From: Adiantum capillus-veneris
Lineage: Eukaryota; Streptophyta; Polypodiopsida; Polypodiales; Pteridaceae
Assembly (NCBI GenBank): GCA_014529385.2
Contig: CM043964.1
Span: forward strand, 7,471,997-7,535,996
Direction: 5' to 3'
Length of the DNA: 64,000 bases
Below the pieces are notes generated by a model. The model did not search any database. It saw only the letters and a program-made list of their open reading frames with translations, and had not been told where the DNA came from. Both the position numbers and the translations under genes were made by a program. Below, one piece after another: positions 29,731 to 41,568 of the stretch (positions are counted from its first letter, which is position 1; each line of letters opens with the position of its first letter).

Positions 29731-30429
29731 TTGCCAGATCCAAATGTGCATGTGGTAGAGGTGACAAACTCAAATGAGGTTGACATGGAAGAAAATGGCA
29801 TTAAGCGTGGCCGAGGAAAAGGTAAAGAGAAAGAGGGTGTCCCATCACAGAGTGACCATGGACAAGGCAAGAAGGCAAAGGAGACCAAGGAAGCTAAGAG
29901 GACTCGACGTCGTATCAATCTCGAAGACTTCCCTCTTGGACATGGTATGGCTCCATACAACCTGTTGGAAGACATGCGAGGTAAGGGTCCTGATATCTCA
30001 TGGCCTCAGTTTCTTGCATTATGCCCACAAGTTAGGAGGGATTTAACAAAGGCAGTTAGCACTAGGAGAAAGGTAAAAGATAGTTTTCCTGTTGTAAAAA
30101 TTGCACATGCTGAAATGAACGAGGATATTACACCTATGCTAGATTGTTACATAAAAGGAAGATTGGTTAGGAAAGGTCTAGTGGATGGGGGTGCACAAAT
30201 TTGCATCATGACAGAAGGGCTCATGCAAAGACTAGGCATGCACATCCATGAGACACCTGAAATCAAAGTGAAAATGGCAAACAATAGCAAGGCTAGGTGC
30301 GTAGGCATTTGTAAAAATGTTTTTGTGGAGGCCTTTGGCATTAAGAAGGCAATGGATTTCTATGTCATGTCTACCAAGGGAAATGGTTACCCATTTATCC
30401 TAGGAAGACCATGGCTAATGAAAATGTGA
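29731..30429 (+). CDS. TatA aspartic protease segment
   Basis: This lies in the same frame as gag after an in-frame TAA. A basic linker rich in KGKEK and RTRRR leads to LEDFPLGHGMAPYNLLEDM, a block also seen in TatB (SDFPLGDGQLSYDL). The active site is VDGGAQICIMTEG (about residue 151), using DGGA like TatB, and the family's closing ILGRPWL is present near the end. A TGA at 30427-30429 then interrupts the frame before RT; TatB has Gly at that place, so this is probably a point mutation. Confidence 0.8.
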   Translation: MPDPNVHVVEVTNSNEVDMEENGIKRGRGKGKEKEGVPSQSDHGQGKKAKETKEAKRTRRRINLEDFPLGHGMAPYNLLEDMRGKGPDISWPQFLALCPQVRRDLTKAVSTRRKVKDSFPVVKIAHAEMNEDITPMLDCYIKGRLVRKGLVDGGAQICIMTEGLMQRLGMHIHETPEIKVKMANNSKARCVGICKNVFVEAFGIKKAMDFYVMSTKGNGYPFILGRPWLMKM

Positions 30430-30432
30430 GCT

Positions 30433-31683
30433 TTGCAGGATTGGGAGAGTGGAAAGCGAATTTGCAGGAATGACAATCACAAGAAGGTTGTCTTTGACAT
30501 GAAGGAGCAACGCCAAGAGGAGCTCCATGAAGAATCATCTCAAAGTGAGACGGAAGAAGATTGGACTGAAAACACTTCAGAAGAAGAAAGTAGCGGCAAC
30601 ATTACTGAAGAGGAGTCCTCCATTGAAGTCATGGGGGTAAGGTTTAAGCCAAACAACCAGGAGACCTCTTCTCGAGGTTTGGAAGAGGTAGGTTCCCAAG
30701 AGAACCAAAAGGTGGAAGATGAAGGAATGTTAGAAGGTATGTTGTCTACAACACTTAGAAAGGATGAAAGAGAGGAGTTCAAATGTGTGCTAAGGAAATT
30801 TCCGAGGCTTTTTGCTAAAGACTACACCGATGTGCGTGGAGTAGATGTTGTTCAACACAAGATTGAGTTGAAGCCAGAGGCCACACCTAAGGATCAAAAG
30901 CTACGAAGGCTAGGAGTCATTAAGGAGCAGGCTCTACTCAAGGAGGTAAGAAAGCTTCTAGCAGCATGTTTCATTTATTCACTGGAGAATTCAGAGTGGG
31001 TCTCTCCCATTGTTGTCACTCCTAAGAAAAACGGCAAGTGGAGGGTGTGTGTGGATTATCGTCCACTTAATGAGGCAACAAAAAGAGATCACTTTCCCCT
31101 CCCATTTCAGGATGAGATACTAAATGAAGTAGCTGGTCATGAGAAGTACACTGTGTGTGATGGCTACTCGGGTTACTTTCAAATAGGGATTGCATTGGAG
31201 GATCAATTGAAAACAACCTTTATCACTCCTTGGGGTTGTTATGCTTTTAGAGTCATGCCATTTGGTCTGACAAATGCTCCTGCAACTTTCCAACGCTTCA
31301 TGAACATGGTGTTTCAAGAATTCTTTGGAAAGTCCATTAGGGTTTTTATTGATGATTTTTGCATTTATAGCTCAAAATCATTGCATCTACAAAGGGTAGA
31401 AGAAGATTTAAAGAAGCTCTATGACATGGGAGGTCAACTCAACCCCGACAAGTGTCACATAGCTGAGGATGAAGTGATCTTGCTTGGTCACAAGGTTTCC
31501 TATAAAGGCATTCAGGTGGATCCTTCAAAGGCAAAGGCTCTTATTGAGCTCCCCTCACCCAAGAATCTCAAAGAGGTCATATCATTCATTCAAAAAGTGA
31601 AGTATATGTCACGCTTTATTCACTTAGCTTCGGAGTTGCTTCATCCTTTGCAAAAGTTGACACAACAAGTAGAATTTGCATAG
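30433..31683 (+). pseudogene. pol: TatA reverse transcriptase
   Basis: It is in frame with the protease. An acidic linker (SQSETEEDW...) precedes RT motifs KWRVCVDYRPLNEATKRDHF, TVCDGYSGYFQIGI, FITPWGCYAFRVMPFGLTNA and the catalytic VFIDDFCIYSS (about 31345). The frame ends in a TAG at 31681-31683 where TatB has Trp in a matching context, a likely TGG-to-TAG change. Apart from that stop the RT looks complete. Confidence 0.9.
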
Positions 31684-32382
31684 TCTGATGAGCTTGAAGA
31701 GTATTTTTGTCACATTAAAGTCATTTTGTCAAAGCTACCAACACTCATGCCTCCTTGTTGGGAGTACACATTCTTTGTTAGCTCTAGTTTTGGAAGGGAA
31801 ACAATTGGTGCTGTGTTGCTACAACAAGATCCCCACAGTACAAGGATGCGACCCATCTACTTTGCTAGTAGGGTCATGAATGCTTTGGAGAGAGACTACA
31901 CAGAAGCAGAACTCATGATGCTTTCTCTCATGTTTGCGGTGAGAAAGTTTAGATCCTACCTGCTACCAAAACCTTTTGTAATTCTCACTGCAGAGAATTT
32001 GTTCCCTTGGGTGTCATCTCAAATGAATCTTAGTACTAGGATCTCAAAGTGGATTATGGAGTTGCAAGAGTTTCAATACTCTTTCAAGGTAGAAGAGAGT
32101 GTGCGTGCACAATTGGCAGGGATTCTCACTTATAGGGTGCATGAAGTAAAGACCCTACCATTACCACCACCAAAAAGTATTACTAATGCTTTTACCTTGT
32201 TCTTTGATGGAGCTTTTCGTCGAGCCACAGGAAAAGCAGGGGGAGGGCTAGTGTTGCTCAACCCAAGTGGAGAGGTGGTCATGAAAGAGAAGTTCAATCT
32301 TCCATGTTCATGGTTTGAAGATGTGCATTGGCCAAGGGATACAACACCTCATGGTAAAGGGAGATGCACTTCTCATTGTTAA
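31684..32382 (+). pseudogene. TatA degenerate retroviral RNase H plus N-terminal part of archaeal-type RNase H
   Basis: The first domain reads FVSSSFGRETIGAVLLQQ where Gypsy elements have VDAS. It keeps the DYTEAELMMLSLMFAVRKFR helix and has LTAENLFPWV where TDH is usual, so its catalytic Asp residues are gone. The second domain starts with LFFDGAFRRATGKAGGGL (about 32199). The frame then runs out of register near 32313: a deletion of about 37-40 bp has removed the NNEAEY segment with its catalytic Glu. The last 20-odd codons are out of frame. Confidence 0.85.
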
Positions 32383-34057
32383 ACAGATTTTAGGCATTTG
32401 GGCATGCAAGAATGAAAGCTTACGGACAAAAGTCCATGCCATTCGTAGATTGTTTAATCAATTTGAAGAAGTGTTACTATATCATATTCCTAGGAAACAA
32501 AATGAAGATGCCGATTTACTTGCACAGCAAGCAGTTAAATGTGTTGAGAAAGAAGTGCAGGTCATCATGGTGGCAGCAACTGTCAAGCAACCGAGATACC
32601 AGGGATTGGAGTCATTGAATCCCATTATTAGCTACATTTTGGAGGGAGAGTTTCCACAAGACTTCACGAAGGCTCAGAAGAGGAGACTCATGAAGAAGGC
32701 AAGCGCATATCTCTTCCTAGAAGGCTCCCTCTATCAAAGAGGGAGGGATCAAGTATGCAGAAGAGTACCAACTATTGAGGAAATTCCAGCCATTCTAAAA
32801 GGTTTGCATGAAGAAGCATGTGGTGGTCATTTTGCCCAAGAATTAACTGTGAAGAAGATTTTGCTTGCGGGGTATGTTTGGGCAAGTCTACATGTGGATG
32901 TCCAACATTGGTGTAAAAGTTGTCACAATTGTCAGGTAAATGGGAATAGAAGATTGGTTTATGGTCCAAGGCAAATCGTGCTTATAAATGGACTGTTTGA
33001 AAAGTGGGGCATTGATGCTATGGGTCCTCTGCCTAGGACAAAAAATGGTAAACTCTACATTCTAGTGGCGGTAGACTATATGACTAGGTAGGTGGAAGCA
33101 CAAAGTGTGTCAAAGGTAACTGAGAGGACAGTGAGCAAATTTGTCTACACTCACATTTGTTGTAGATTTGGCACACCTTTGGAGATTGTTTCTGATAATG
33201 GTCCAGGGTTTAGAAAGGGCTTGCTCACAAAGGTCTGTGAAGAACTTCACATTCTACATCGTCATAGTACACCCTACTATCCCCAATCCAATGGTCTGGT
33301 AGAAAAAGCTAATGGTGTCATTGCAGGCATCATTAGAAAGATGGTGAGAAACAAGACAAAGTTGTGGGATGACTTCTTGGATGGTGGCTTGTGGGCGTAT
33401 CGAACCACATATAGGGAAGCCACGGAGTTTACACCATTTTACTTGGTCTATGGTCAAGAGGCTTTACAACCAATTGAGCTCAACATCCCAACAATACGAC
33501 TTCATGGCAAAGCAACACAAGATGATCAAGAAGCATGGATGGATCGACTTATTACCCTAGCTGAGCTTGAGTGGAAAAGAGAAGCAGCATACGAGTGCTA
33601 TAAGAGGGAAGCCACACAGACAAAGGAGAAGCTTGACAAGAAACTGAAGGACAAAGGCATCAATGAAGGAGATCTTGTGCTAAGGTATGACAATCGACTC
33701 GATAATCGTTTTGATGCCAAATTTGAAACTAGATGGCAGGGGCCATACATAGTCAAAAAGGCTTTCAATTCAAGTTACTATCAGCTTATGGACTTGAATG
33801 GGAAAGAGCACTCCAAGAAAGTAAATAGGTATCGCTTGAAGCCCTATTTGAGTCGCCTTCTACCAAAGGATCTACCAAAGATCTGTCAAAAGGCCACTGT
33901 CTCATGTAAGTATTGTTACATGAAGCATGAGTGTAACTCTAGCCAAAATTCTGAGGGGCCAAACAATAAAATCTCGTCAAGGACTCTGAAGCACTCTCTT
34001 TGGAAGAGATGCTCTATGATGGTACATGAATATACCATCATCCAGGGGGAGGGCTAA
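32315..34057 (+). pseudogene. TatA archaeal-type RNase H end and integrase
   Basis: The frame resumes with IQHLMVKGDALLIVKQILGI and RKQNEDADLLAQQA, carrying the third and fourth catalytic Asp of the second RNase H. Integrase follows with the zinc finger (GGHFAQ ... WCKSCHNCQ, about 32820-32935), core GIDAMGPL, VAVDYMTR, SDNGPGFR (about 33195) and the Glu in NGLVEKANGV (about 33295), then the C-terminal DNA-binding part also seen at 3-497. A TAG at 33089-33091 stands where the family has Trp. The open frame ends near the LTR. Confidence 0.88.
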
Positions 34058-36615
34058 TGATAGCCGTTTTTTCGGCTCTTAGTAATTGCCACAGTGAGTT
34101 ACCTCACCCTACCAAAATCACCCAAACACTGTGGCTATCCCTAACATTTCACTGTACATAGGCCTGCGTGAGTCACGGGACTTTTCCCATATCTTCTTTA
34201 AAAACCCTCAATTAGCTAGTCATTGGGCTAGTTGAGCCAAAAATATAAAAAATATAAAAAATATAAGTATATTATGGCCCATGCGTATGTAAATATTTCT
34301 TTGTATATAGGGCCTAAATAAAAGATTTTTTCATAATTATTTTGGTATTTATTTAAATATTTCTACCTAGGTGTGTGTTATTTATGCTCTGTACATTGCC
34401 TCACCATTACCACAATTTTTCTTACCATTTTTCATACTCTTTATTCCATATAGAAATATTTTCATGTAAGCTTCTCTTATATTTGGTGTAACTCCACCCC
34501 AACAAAAATCCAAAAAAACTAGTTTTATTTATGTGTATATTTTTTCACTATTGTGATTTTTCCCTTCCTACATCTATTTTGTTTTTTTCTAAAAAATTAG
34601 AACACCAAAAATATTTATCTTTTTATGGTAGCCTCATAATGAGAGAGATTTCTTTTGACCCCTTTATATTTTTTCCACTTATATTATTTATATTTGACAT
34701 GTACATATTTTTTAGACCCCTCAATATTTGATTTTCTTAGTTGTACTATTCACTTATATCATAATCTCAACAATATCTTCAATTATAGACCTACCAAATA
34801 AGGTCAAGGGTAGGTGGCATGCATACATGCACTATGGAGGGCTCACTCTTGGAGGTATTCAAAAGAATCATCCAAAGAAGGACCCCACAAGGACCTTGTG
34901 CAGTGGAAAAAAACGGTCGGTTTTGCTGAATTTTTAAAGTGTACTTGCTCTCCGAATTTAAAAAGGTGATACAAACAAACGTTGTAGCTCGTGGGTTGAA
35001 CTTTTGCCTCAAATGTTTTCATATTGTTTTGAGCTACGAGCTGTGAGCTATGATTTTATTAGTGGACCCCAGTTTTCCCATGCTATGCAGCCACACTCTC
35101 TCTTCCACTTTATCATTTTCCTCTTTCACACACACTTCTCCACTCATCATCCCCACCTCTCTGCACCCTACTCACCTTCTCCTCAACCTTGAAGAATAAG
35201 AGGAACCATGGTGAACTCATACCTCCCACACACAATTCCATTCCAAAATTGACCACCTAGTCTCATTTTTCCTCCTCCAATTTACCCATATCTATAAAAA
35301 AAACCACAAAGTTCAGCCTCTTCTCTTAAAAGACAGCATCATGGTGGTTGATTACTCAGCTTCAATTACCTTGTCTCTCAAGGAAGGTCAAGAGTGGAGA
35401 AAAAATGTACCGTCAAAGCTAGTGGACCGTCAACAAGCGTCAAAATTGGCCCTACTCAAGACACTTGGAGCATCAACCTTGTAAGAAATCCACCTTTTCT
35501 TACCTCTTAAGAGTTTTTCTTCCTTATTTGTATCCTACATGGATACTCCCATTGTAAATATCCAATTCCATTTGTAAATTAATACTAACTCTACTAACAC
35601 TAACCCACTATGAAAAGTCCTATCACCTCCATTTCTCTCCTCTCTCTTTCCCCACCAACTTCTTGATAATTCCAAGCAAAAGAAATTAGATAAATTGCTG
35701 AAAATCTAACCCAACCATGGTTAGAGGAGTAACCCTAGCCTTCAAAATTGCTATAAAAGGAGGGTGTAGCTAGCACAAAAGGGAGAGCCATAAGCAAGAG
35801 CACTATGCTATAGCTTGAGAAGCCAAGCTCAACCTCTCTAGAAGGAGCTCTTGAGTGGAAGCTCATTGTCTTATGCATGTGCATGTGTTGTAATAGGGGA
35901 TTAGCAAGGGAACTCTATGCCATTGTAAGAGAGAGAGTGATCATTCAATTGAGAGTAGGAAATCTATCATTTCTCCTACTAGTGTAAGCCCAACAATTGC
36001 TAAATCAAGGAGGGTGGATTTGGACTAAGCTTGGATACTTTGTCTCCCTTCCAACGTGAAGTAATGGACAACAATGATGCATAAGTGTCTTGGTGTTTTT
36101 TGTTAAGTTCTTGATAGCTTGTCTCTGGTGTTGTCATCAATCTAGCCATAAATCCCACATACTGTAAGAGGGCGACAGGGTGGAGAGGACTCCCCTGGCC
36201 TTAAGACAGTGATTGGGGTGGCTTTTCTTGTGATGTGTTGTGGTGAAATTTACGCAAGCTATGTTGAACAAATACTAATCTCACTTTGATTTGTCATGAC
36301 AGATTTGTAAGAAGGTATTAATGCAACAAGCACCCCCTCCCCCTTTCTCTCTCTTTCTTAAATATATAGTTGTGTTTGCTTGATCATTGCCGATACGTTT
36401 TCAAAGCAGCCCGAGCACTATCTCTCTCTCTCTCTCTCTCTACGCGTCCTAGTTCGCATCCAAAACTAGGTGGTGCCCCAAATTTGTGTAGGGTTAGGTT
36501 GCGGGTTTGTGTGTGTGTTTGTTGTTTTTTCCAACCCCAACCCAATTGAGTAGCATGGGAGCCTAGAAGAGTGCTTGGAGGCCACTCTTCTTGTTGCCCG
36601 CCCCAGACCGCCTCA
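34058..36615 (+). mobile_element. 3' LTR of TatA copy 2
   Basis: It starts TGATAGCC after the purine tract CCAGGGGGAGGGCTAA and ends CGCCTCA, followed by the target duplication CTAC. Its TATA box is at 35752. Confidence 0.93.
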
Positions 36616-37627
36616 CTACAAGTCCTCGCCTGCTTGCAAACACTACAAGGTGAGGCACGTTGATCAACACTTGAAATCACACTTGATGGTGACAAAATAC
36701 ACAAGAAAACCCATAAAAAACTCAAAAAATACAGCCACAAAATGCCTCTCTCAGACCATTTCAAAGCCTCCACCTAACTCCACTCTATTGGACTCTTTGG
36801 AGTAGTGCCAACCCTAATGGCACCGATACAGGGTCACATAGTTTTGCAGAACCCTCAAAACTTACATAGACTAGTGTAAAATTGAAGTAAGAAATCTCTC
36901 ATTCACTTCTCCACGCACTTGAAAATAGAACGCGAACGCGATGGGTCTGCACTAGACCACCTGTGGGAACCCTGCTTCCTCCCACACATAGACAGGTGAA
37001 AGTGCTGAGTACTAGCTTCCAAAGTTTTCTTGCAGATTGAGCACTCATGCCACCGTGACTGATGTGGAAATTTGAAGCCTGTTCACACTTTTTTGACCAT
37101 TTTTTGATCTTTTTGGCCCAATTTTGGTCAATTTTGATCCCTGGCGGACATTGTTCGTGGAAAAAACCCCAAACGAACTCCAAAATTCCTCAAATTTTGT
37201 ACGCTTGATCCTTGATACCAAGCCCTTTTCCACATCCCCACATTGCATTTTTGACCACTTCTAGTGCGGTGCAGGCATGACCACAGATCAAGCACCATAA
37301 ATAGACAGTTATTGCATGTGTCAAGCTTTTCGGGCAAGATGAGAGTGCCCACACTTCGCGCTTGCATTATTTAAATTCTATAAATCTCAAAAATATTCCC
37401 TAGAGCCAAAAGAATCCACCAAGAACTATATCGAAGGCCCCGATACCCTATCCAAGCATGTACATGTGCCCGACTGCTGGCATGCGAACCTAACTATTCA
37501 CAATGTGTACACGTTGCATCTTTTTAAAAACTTGAAATCACTTTGCAAATCTCCCAAATGCACGTATTTACATATTTTTGTATATATGACCATGCATATA
37601 CACGCTACCAAAAGAGGTCTATCATCA
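36616..37627 (-). mobile_element. TatX 3' LTR, inner piece
   Basis: It continues the LTR interrupted at 24593 and aligns with 51710-52145 and 57168-57798. On the minus strand it begins TGATGATAGACC at 37627 right after the purine tract GAGGGTGGGCAA. Direct similarity to the right LTR is good, but there are many substitutions. Confidence 0.82.
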
Positions 37628-37639
37628 TTGCCCACCCTC

Positions 37640-38820
37640 TAGGTAGAGAATTTATGCTCAACCAAGAGACTATTTACATATGGAACCACATCCTTCGCAA
37701 AATATTTCTTTGATCTATAAATATTTAGTCTATAGCACAAACATTTCCCTGAAACTTTTTCCAACTCATATGAGCAATTAGGAAATACATGCTTCATTGT
37801 ATGGACCCAACCACGTGTCCCTCAACTTCTTTTGAAAAGTAAAATCCAAGCGAGAATCATACTTCATCACCAGATCTCTCTCTTTAATCTCTTTCTATGG
37901 CAGTCTCTTATTCATTTTCTCCATCCTTATCGCTCCTTGTTGAAGATAATAATCATTGGCTTTCTCTCTATTCATTCGCAACAACAACTCTAGAGAAAGA
38001 ATTCTTTCCTGCAGCTTGTCATTATGCAAACTTTCCATTCTGCACAGCAACTTCAAGGCATCCAACTGCACTTGTATGGGAATAGGAGCTTCCTTTCCAT
38101 AAATAAGCTCGTATGGTGTAAACTATGTCAACACTCTATACACAGCTCTATAAGCCCACAAACACTTTTCCAAGTCCAAGTCCCACTCTTTAGAATGCTC
38201 TCTAGCATACTTTGATAATGCGTTCACAATTTTACCATTGAAATTTTCAAAGAAACCCATTGCATTGTGGTTAGTAAGGAGAAGAATGCCTATACGGAAT
38301 TTTCAATTTCCCCTAAACCCTGGTCCACGATCAGAAATGATAACCATAGGAGCTCCAAACATGCACCACACCTGTTCATGCAAAAAAGAGGCCACTCTTC
38401 CTGCTGTTACATCTTTTACTGCTCTTGCCTCCACCCATTTTGCCAAGCAGTCCACAACCACAAAGATAGACCTTTTTCCATGTTGGTCCTTGGCATTGGA
38501 CCTACAACACCCAACCCCCATTTTGCAAATGCATCAAAAGACATTATAGCTTTTTGAGGCTCATCCAAAAGCTTTCAATTTTCAAACACTTGGCATTCAT
38601 GACATGACTTGCACCAAAAATAAGCATCTCTCACCATAGAGGGCCAACAATAGGCTACTCTCAAAATACAAAAGACAGCCTGATCCTTGCCTTGATGGCC
38701 GGTTTCTTCACGGCAGTGCTCCAAAATCAAGCCTATCTCTTCTTTGTATGGCACTTTTCTCAAAATGCTATCCTCGCCATAAATCAAGAGATCCTCACCT
38801 ACCAATGTTTAGTTTCTTGA
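37640..38820 (-). pseudogene. TatX integrase
   Basis: On the minus strand: a zinc finger (HCREETGHQGKDQ ... WCKSCHECQVFEN, about 38580-38710), a core with VVVDCLAKWVEARAV and IISDRGPGF (about 38310-38480), then a basic C-terminal region ending near RSKKYFAKDVV (about 37700). Frame changes occur near 38300 and 38570 and stops follow. The C-terminal part is strongly similar to the isolated plus-strand fragment at 60363-60676. Confidence 0.82.
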
Positions 38821-38947
38821 TTTTGGAACTATTATTTTTGCCGAACCTTTGACATGCCTTTTGGACATTGCCCTTTACCAAGAAATACTTCTACATCTTG
38901 GAATGATTCCCTTCCTGCATACAAGGCTTCCTTGACCTTTAAAGGAG

Positions 38948-39355
38948 CTACCAAGGCATCCAACGTGTCCCTAGCCAACTCATCAGCTTATTTATTGTGC
39001 ACTCACGAGGAACATGCTTAAACGGTATCTTCTCAAAATCACACAAAAGCTTCTTGATACCATAGAGAAACTTCTTCAAATTGTCTTTCTTAACATTCCA
39101 CAAACGAGGCAACTGATTCATCACTAGCACTGCATCCCATTTTGCAATGACCCTCTTCAATCCACACTCATCACATTGCTTCAACCCAATGAAAAGCGTG
39201 AGATACTTGGTCTCATTGTTACTTTCAGTTTCATCAAGATCGTAAGCTCTAGAAAAGATTACATCCCTTTTTGGGTTCTTAATGACTATCTCACCACTTG
39301 CCTTTTGAAGAACTTTCTTGTATGCACCATCAAACATCATTGTATATGCATCCAT
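38948..39355 (-). pseudogene. TatX archaeal-type RNase H
   Basis: The frame begins AYTMMFDGAYKK with the first catalytic Asp and keeps SNNETKYLTLFIGLKQC with the Glu. It has AKWDAVLVMNQLPRLWN where TatA and TatB have KGDALL, and the closing ADxLA motif is lost (NKLMSWLG). This is the third element here with the second RNase H. The fold is recognisable, but activity is unlikely. Confidence 0.8.
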
Positions 39356-39418
39356 AATAGCTACTTCCTCTTCATCATCATCCTTGTCAACCCTTGGGTA
39401 AGATGGAAGCTCCCTTCC

Positions 39419-39800
39419 CTAGTGTACCACTATGTCCGCTAGGTGAGCTTTAACATAATAATCTACTTCAAACTCAAACTCGTACTCTTGAAGATCCAAA
39501 GTCCACTTTAAGATGCGCTTGCTAGGCTTCAAATGTTGTACTACATCCGGAAAAAGTTTTGATGTGGCGAGCACATAGAACTTTTGGGGCAACAGATAGG
39601 TTTTGAACTTGCAATAAGCAAGAACTAAGGAAAATACCCACTGCTCCATTTCTATGTAGGAGAACTCATTTACATTCTTCTCTTGCTCTCAAAATAGACA
39701 AGCTTGAAGTTCCTTCCCTGCTTTTGTAAAAGAACCGACCCAAAAGCTACTGACCCCACACTGATAGATATATAGAAAATCGATTGCAAGTCGAGAGGAC
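39419..39800 (-). pseudogene. TatX degenerate retroviral-type RNase H
   Basis: On the minus strand ISISVGSVAFGSVLLQK (about 39730-39780) replaces the usual VDAS...GAVL. It is followed by the AYCKFKTYLLPQKFYVL helix region and ATSKLFPDV in place of TDH, then LQEYEFEFEV. It lies between RT and the second RNase H. Stops separate the pieces near 39690. Confidence 0.75.
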
Positions 39801-39876
39801 TCACTATTGGTAGATCACACAATACCTCCTTGATACCATCAAAAGCCTATTGCATGTCTTCATTCCACTCAAACCC

Positions 39877-40970
39877 TTAAATTATTTGACTCAATTTCTC
39901 GAGAGAATACGCATATTGATATAGCATCCAAAAAAAATGTGACAAGTACCTGAGCTTATGCACAAATGATGCCAAATCCTTTGTGTTGCTGGGCGGATCC
40001 ATAAGCAACAAATCCTTAACTTTCTTTGGATTGGCTTCTATTCTATTTTGGAAAACCACATGTCCTAGCAAATGGACTCTAAACATGAACAAAATTACAC
40101 TTCTTTGGGTTGAGTTTCCCACCCTCTTGTTGAAGCCTTTCAAAACCCAACCTCAGCTTCTCCAAATGTGTGACCCTAGAGCTATAACATCCAATGTCAT
40201 CCATGGAAACTCAAATGAACTTACCCAAGTAGGGACCAAACACGCTATTCATCCATCCTTGGAAGGTAGGATATGCATTAACCAGACCAAAAGAAATTCT
40301 TTTGTATGCAAAACAACCCCAATGACTAATGAAGGTCATCTTCAATTCCTATCAAGATTTGAAAGTAGCCAAAAAATCCATCCATGATTGAGTAACGTTC
40401 ATGACCTGCAACGTGATTGAGGATTTCATTTAGGAAGCGTAGTGGATAATGATTCCTTCTTGTAGCGGCATTTAAAGGTTTGAAATCAGCACATATCCTA
40501 AATCTTCCTTTCTTCTTCGGCACAATAACAATTGGAGAGCCCCATTCGGACTCCTCCACTTCAAAGATGAAGTCTACTTCCAAAAGCTTCGTCACCTCTT
40601 CACGAAGTGCCCTCTCATGAATGACTCCCAACCTCCTAAGCTTTTTAACCTTTGGCTTAGCACCTTCTTTTAGATTGATTCTATGCTTGACCCCTTTAGC
40701 TCCTTGCAACTCTGTATATTCAGTGGAAAATAGCTTTGGAAACTCCATGAACATGTCTTCATACTCCTTCTTTTCTTTCTCTATCAAGTCTTCTCCTAGC
40801 ATGCTCCTTGCATTCACTTTAGCAAGCTCTACAATTGCTTTTGTAGTATTCTTCTCCTCCTTGACCTTCACCTCATGCATCAATGCTTCCATTTTGCCAC
40901 TTATCCCAAAAAGATCAAGACATAATTTCATCAAGCCTTCCTCTGCACTTTCTTCTAATGATGTAGACAA
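39877..40970 (-). pseudogene. pol: TatX reverse transcriptase
   Basis: The frame at 40326-40970 carries LKEGAKPKVKKLRRLGVIHE, ESEWGSPIVIVPKKKGRFRI and DFKPLNAATRRNHYPL, ending in a stop after GYFQILIG. The remainder (40143-40325) is readable in pieces and includes the catalytic SMDDIGCYSS (about 40190). The linker YLSHFFWML comes at about 39940. Several stops and shifts. Confidence 0.82.
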
Positions 40971-41029
40971 AGTATCACTATTGTATCACTATACCGACAT
41001 CTTGACTCCTGCTTCCTTCATATAGTCTC

Positions 41030-41110
41030 GGTCATGACACACACCTAGGCACCACCATCCACAAATGCTTTCACTTATGTCTTCTTTCCCAACATAGCTT
41101 CACCTATTGG
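41030..41110 (-). pseudogene. TatX protease remnant
   Basis: The minus strand encodes AFVDGGA followed by a stop and VCVMTE, matching the DGGAQIC active-site block of TatA and TatB. The rest of the protease is too decayed to trace. Confidence 0.6.
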
Positions 41111-41568
41111 CACCATATCCACCGGGTGACCAACCCTCAAGGAAAACACAATGCTTTGATTCTTTTCCTTTTGGAAGGAAGCCGCATACTCACACACTTG
41201 GTCCAATGCATCCTCAATTTAGTATTCAAAGCCACCAACTGACCAAAATGTATATTTGCCTTTTTATTTTTTATGTTGTCAACATTATCATAGTCTTCAA
41301 CACCTTGGCCAAGGGAGTAGTCCTTTGGACCTATTTTCCTTCTTTGTTGCCTCTTGCTACTCTGTGGTTTGTCTTCTACCTTAGCCTTTCCTTTCCTTGC
41401 TTATTTTTCCCTCTCTTCTTTTGTCTCTTTCTCCCTATCATGCAGGCCTAGCTCTCTTATTGGCCAAAACATCCACATCTTGAAGCTCAAGGGTAATGAT
41501 GTTATTAATAGCCCTACCTTGTCCATTTGTAGCCAACAATTGTGTTTTTTGTTGTGGCAGTCGTGCTT
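41111..41568. other. Decayed TatX gag-protease linker
   Basis: No frame with clear similarity. By position it is the linker between the zinc knuckle and the protease. It is rich in CTT/TCC, which on the minus strand gives the Lys/Glu-rich composition usual for such linkers. Confidence 0.4.

Larger units (their letters stand above)
24594..36615 (+). mobile_element. TatA copy 2: full-length Tat-type Gypsy element
   Basis: It is 12.0 kb long, with LTRs of 2564 bp and 2558 bp that differ at roughly twenty positions by eye, TG/CA ends and CTAC target duplications (24590-24593 and 36616-36619). The interior has a priming site, two pairs of accessory frames, gag, protease, RT, retroviral-type RNase H, archaeal-type RNase H, integrase and a purine tract. 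Four in-frame stops and one frameshifting deletion break pol, so it is structurally complete but probably not autonomous. Confidence 0.93.
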
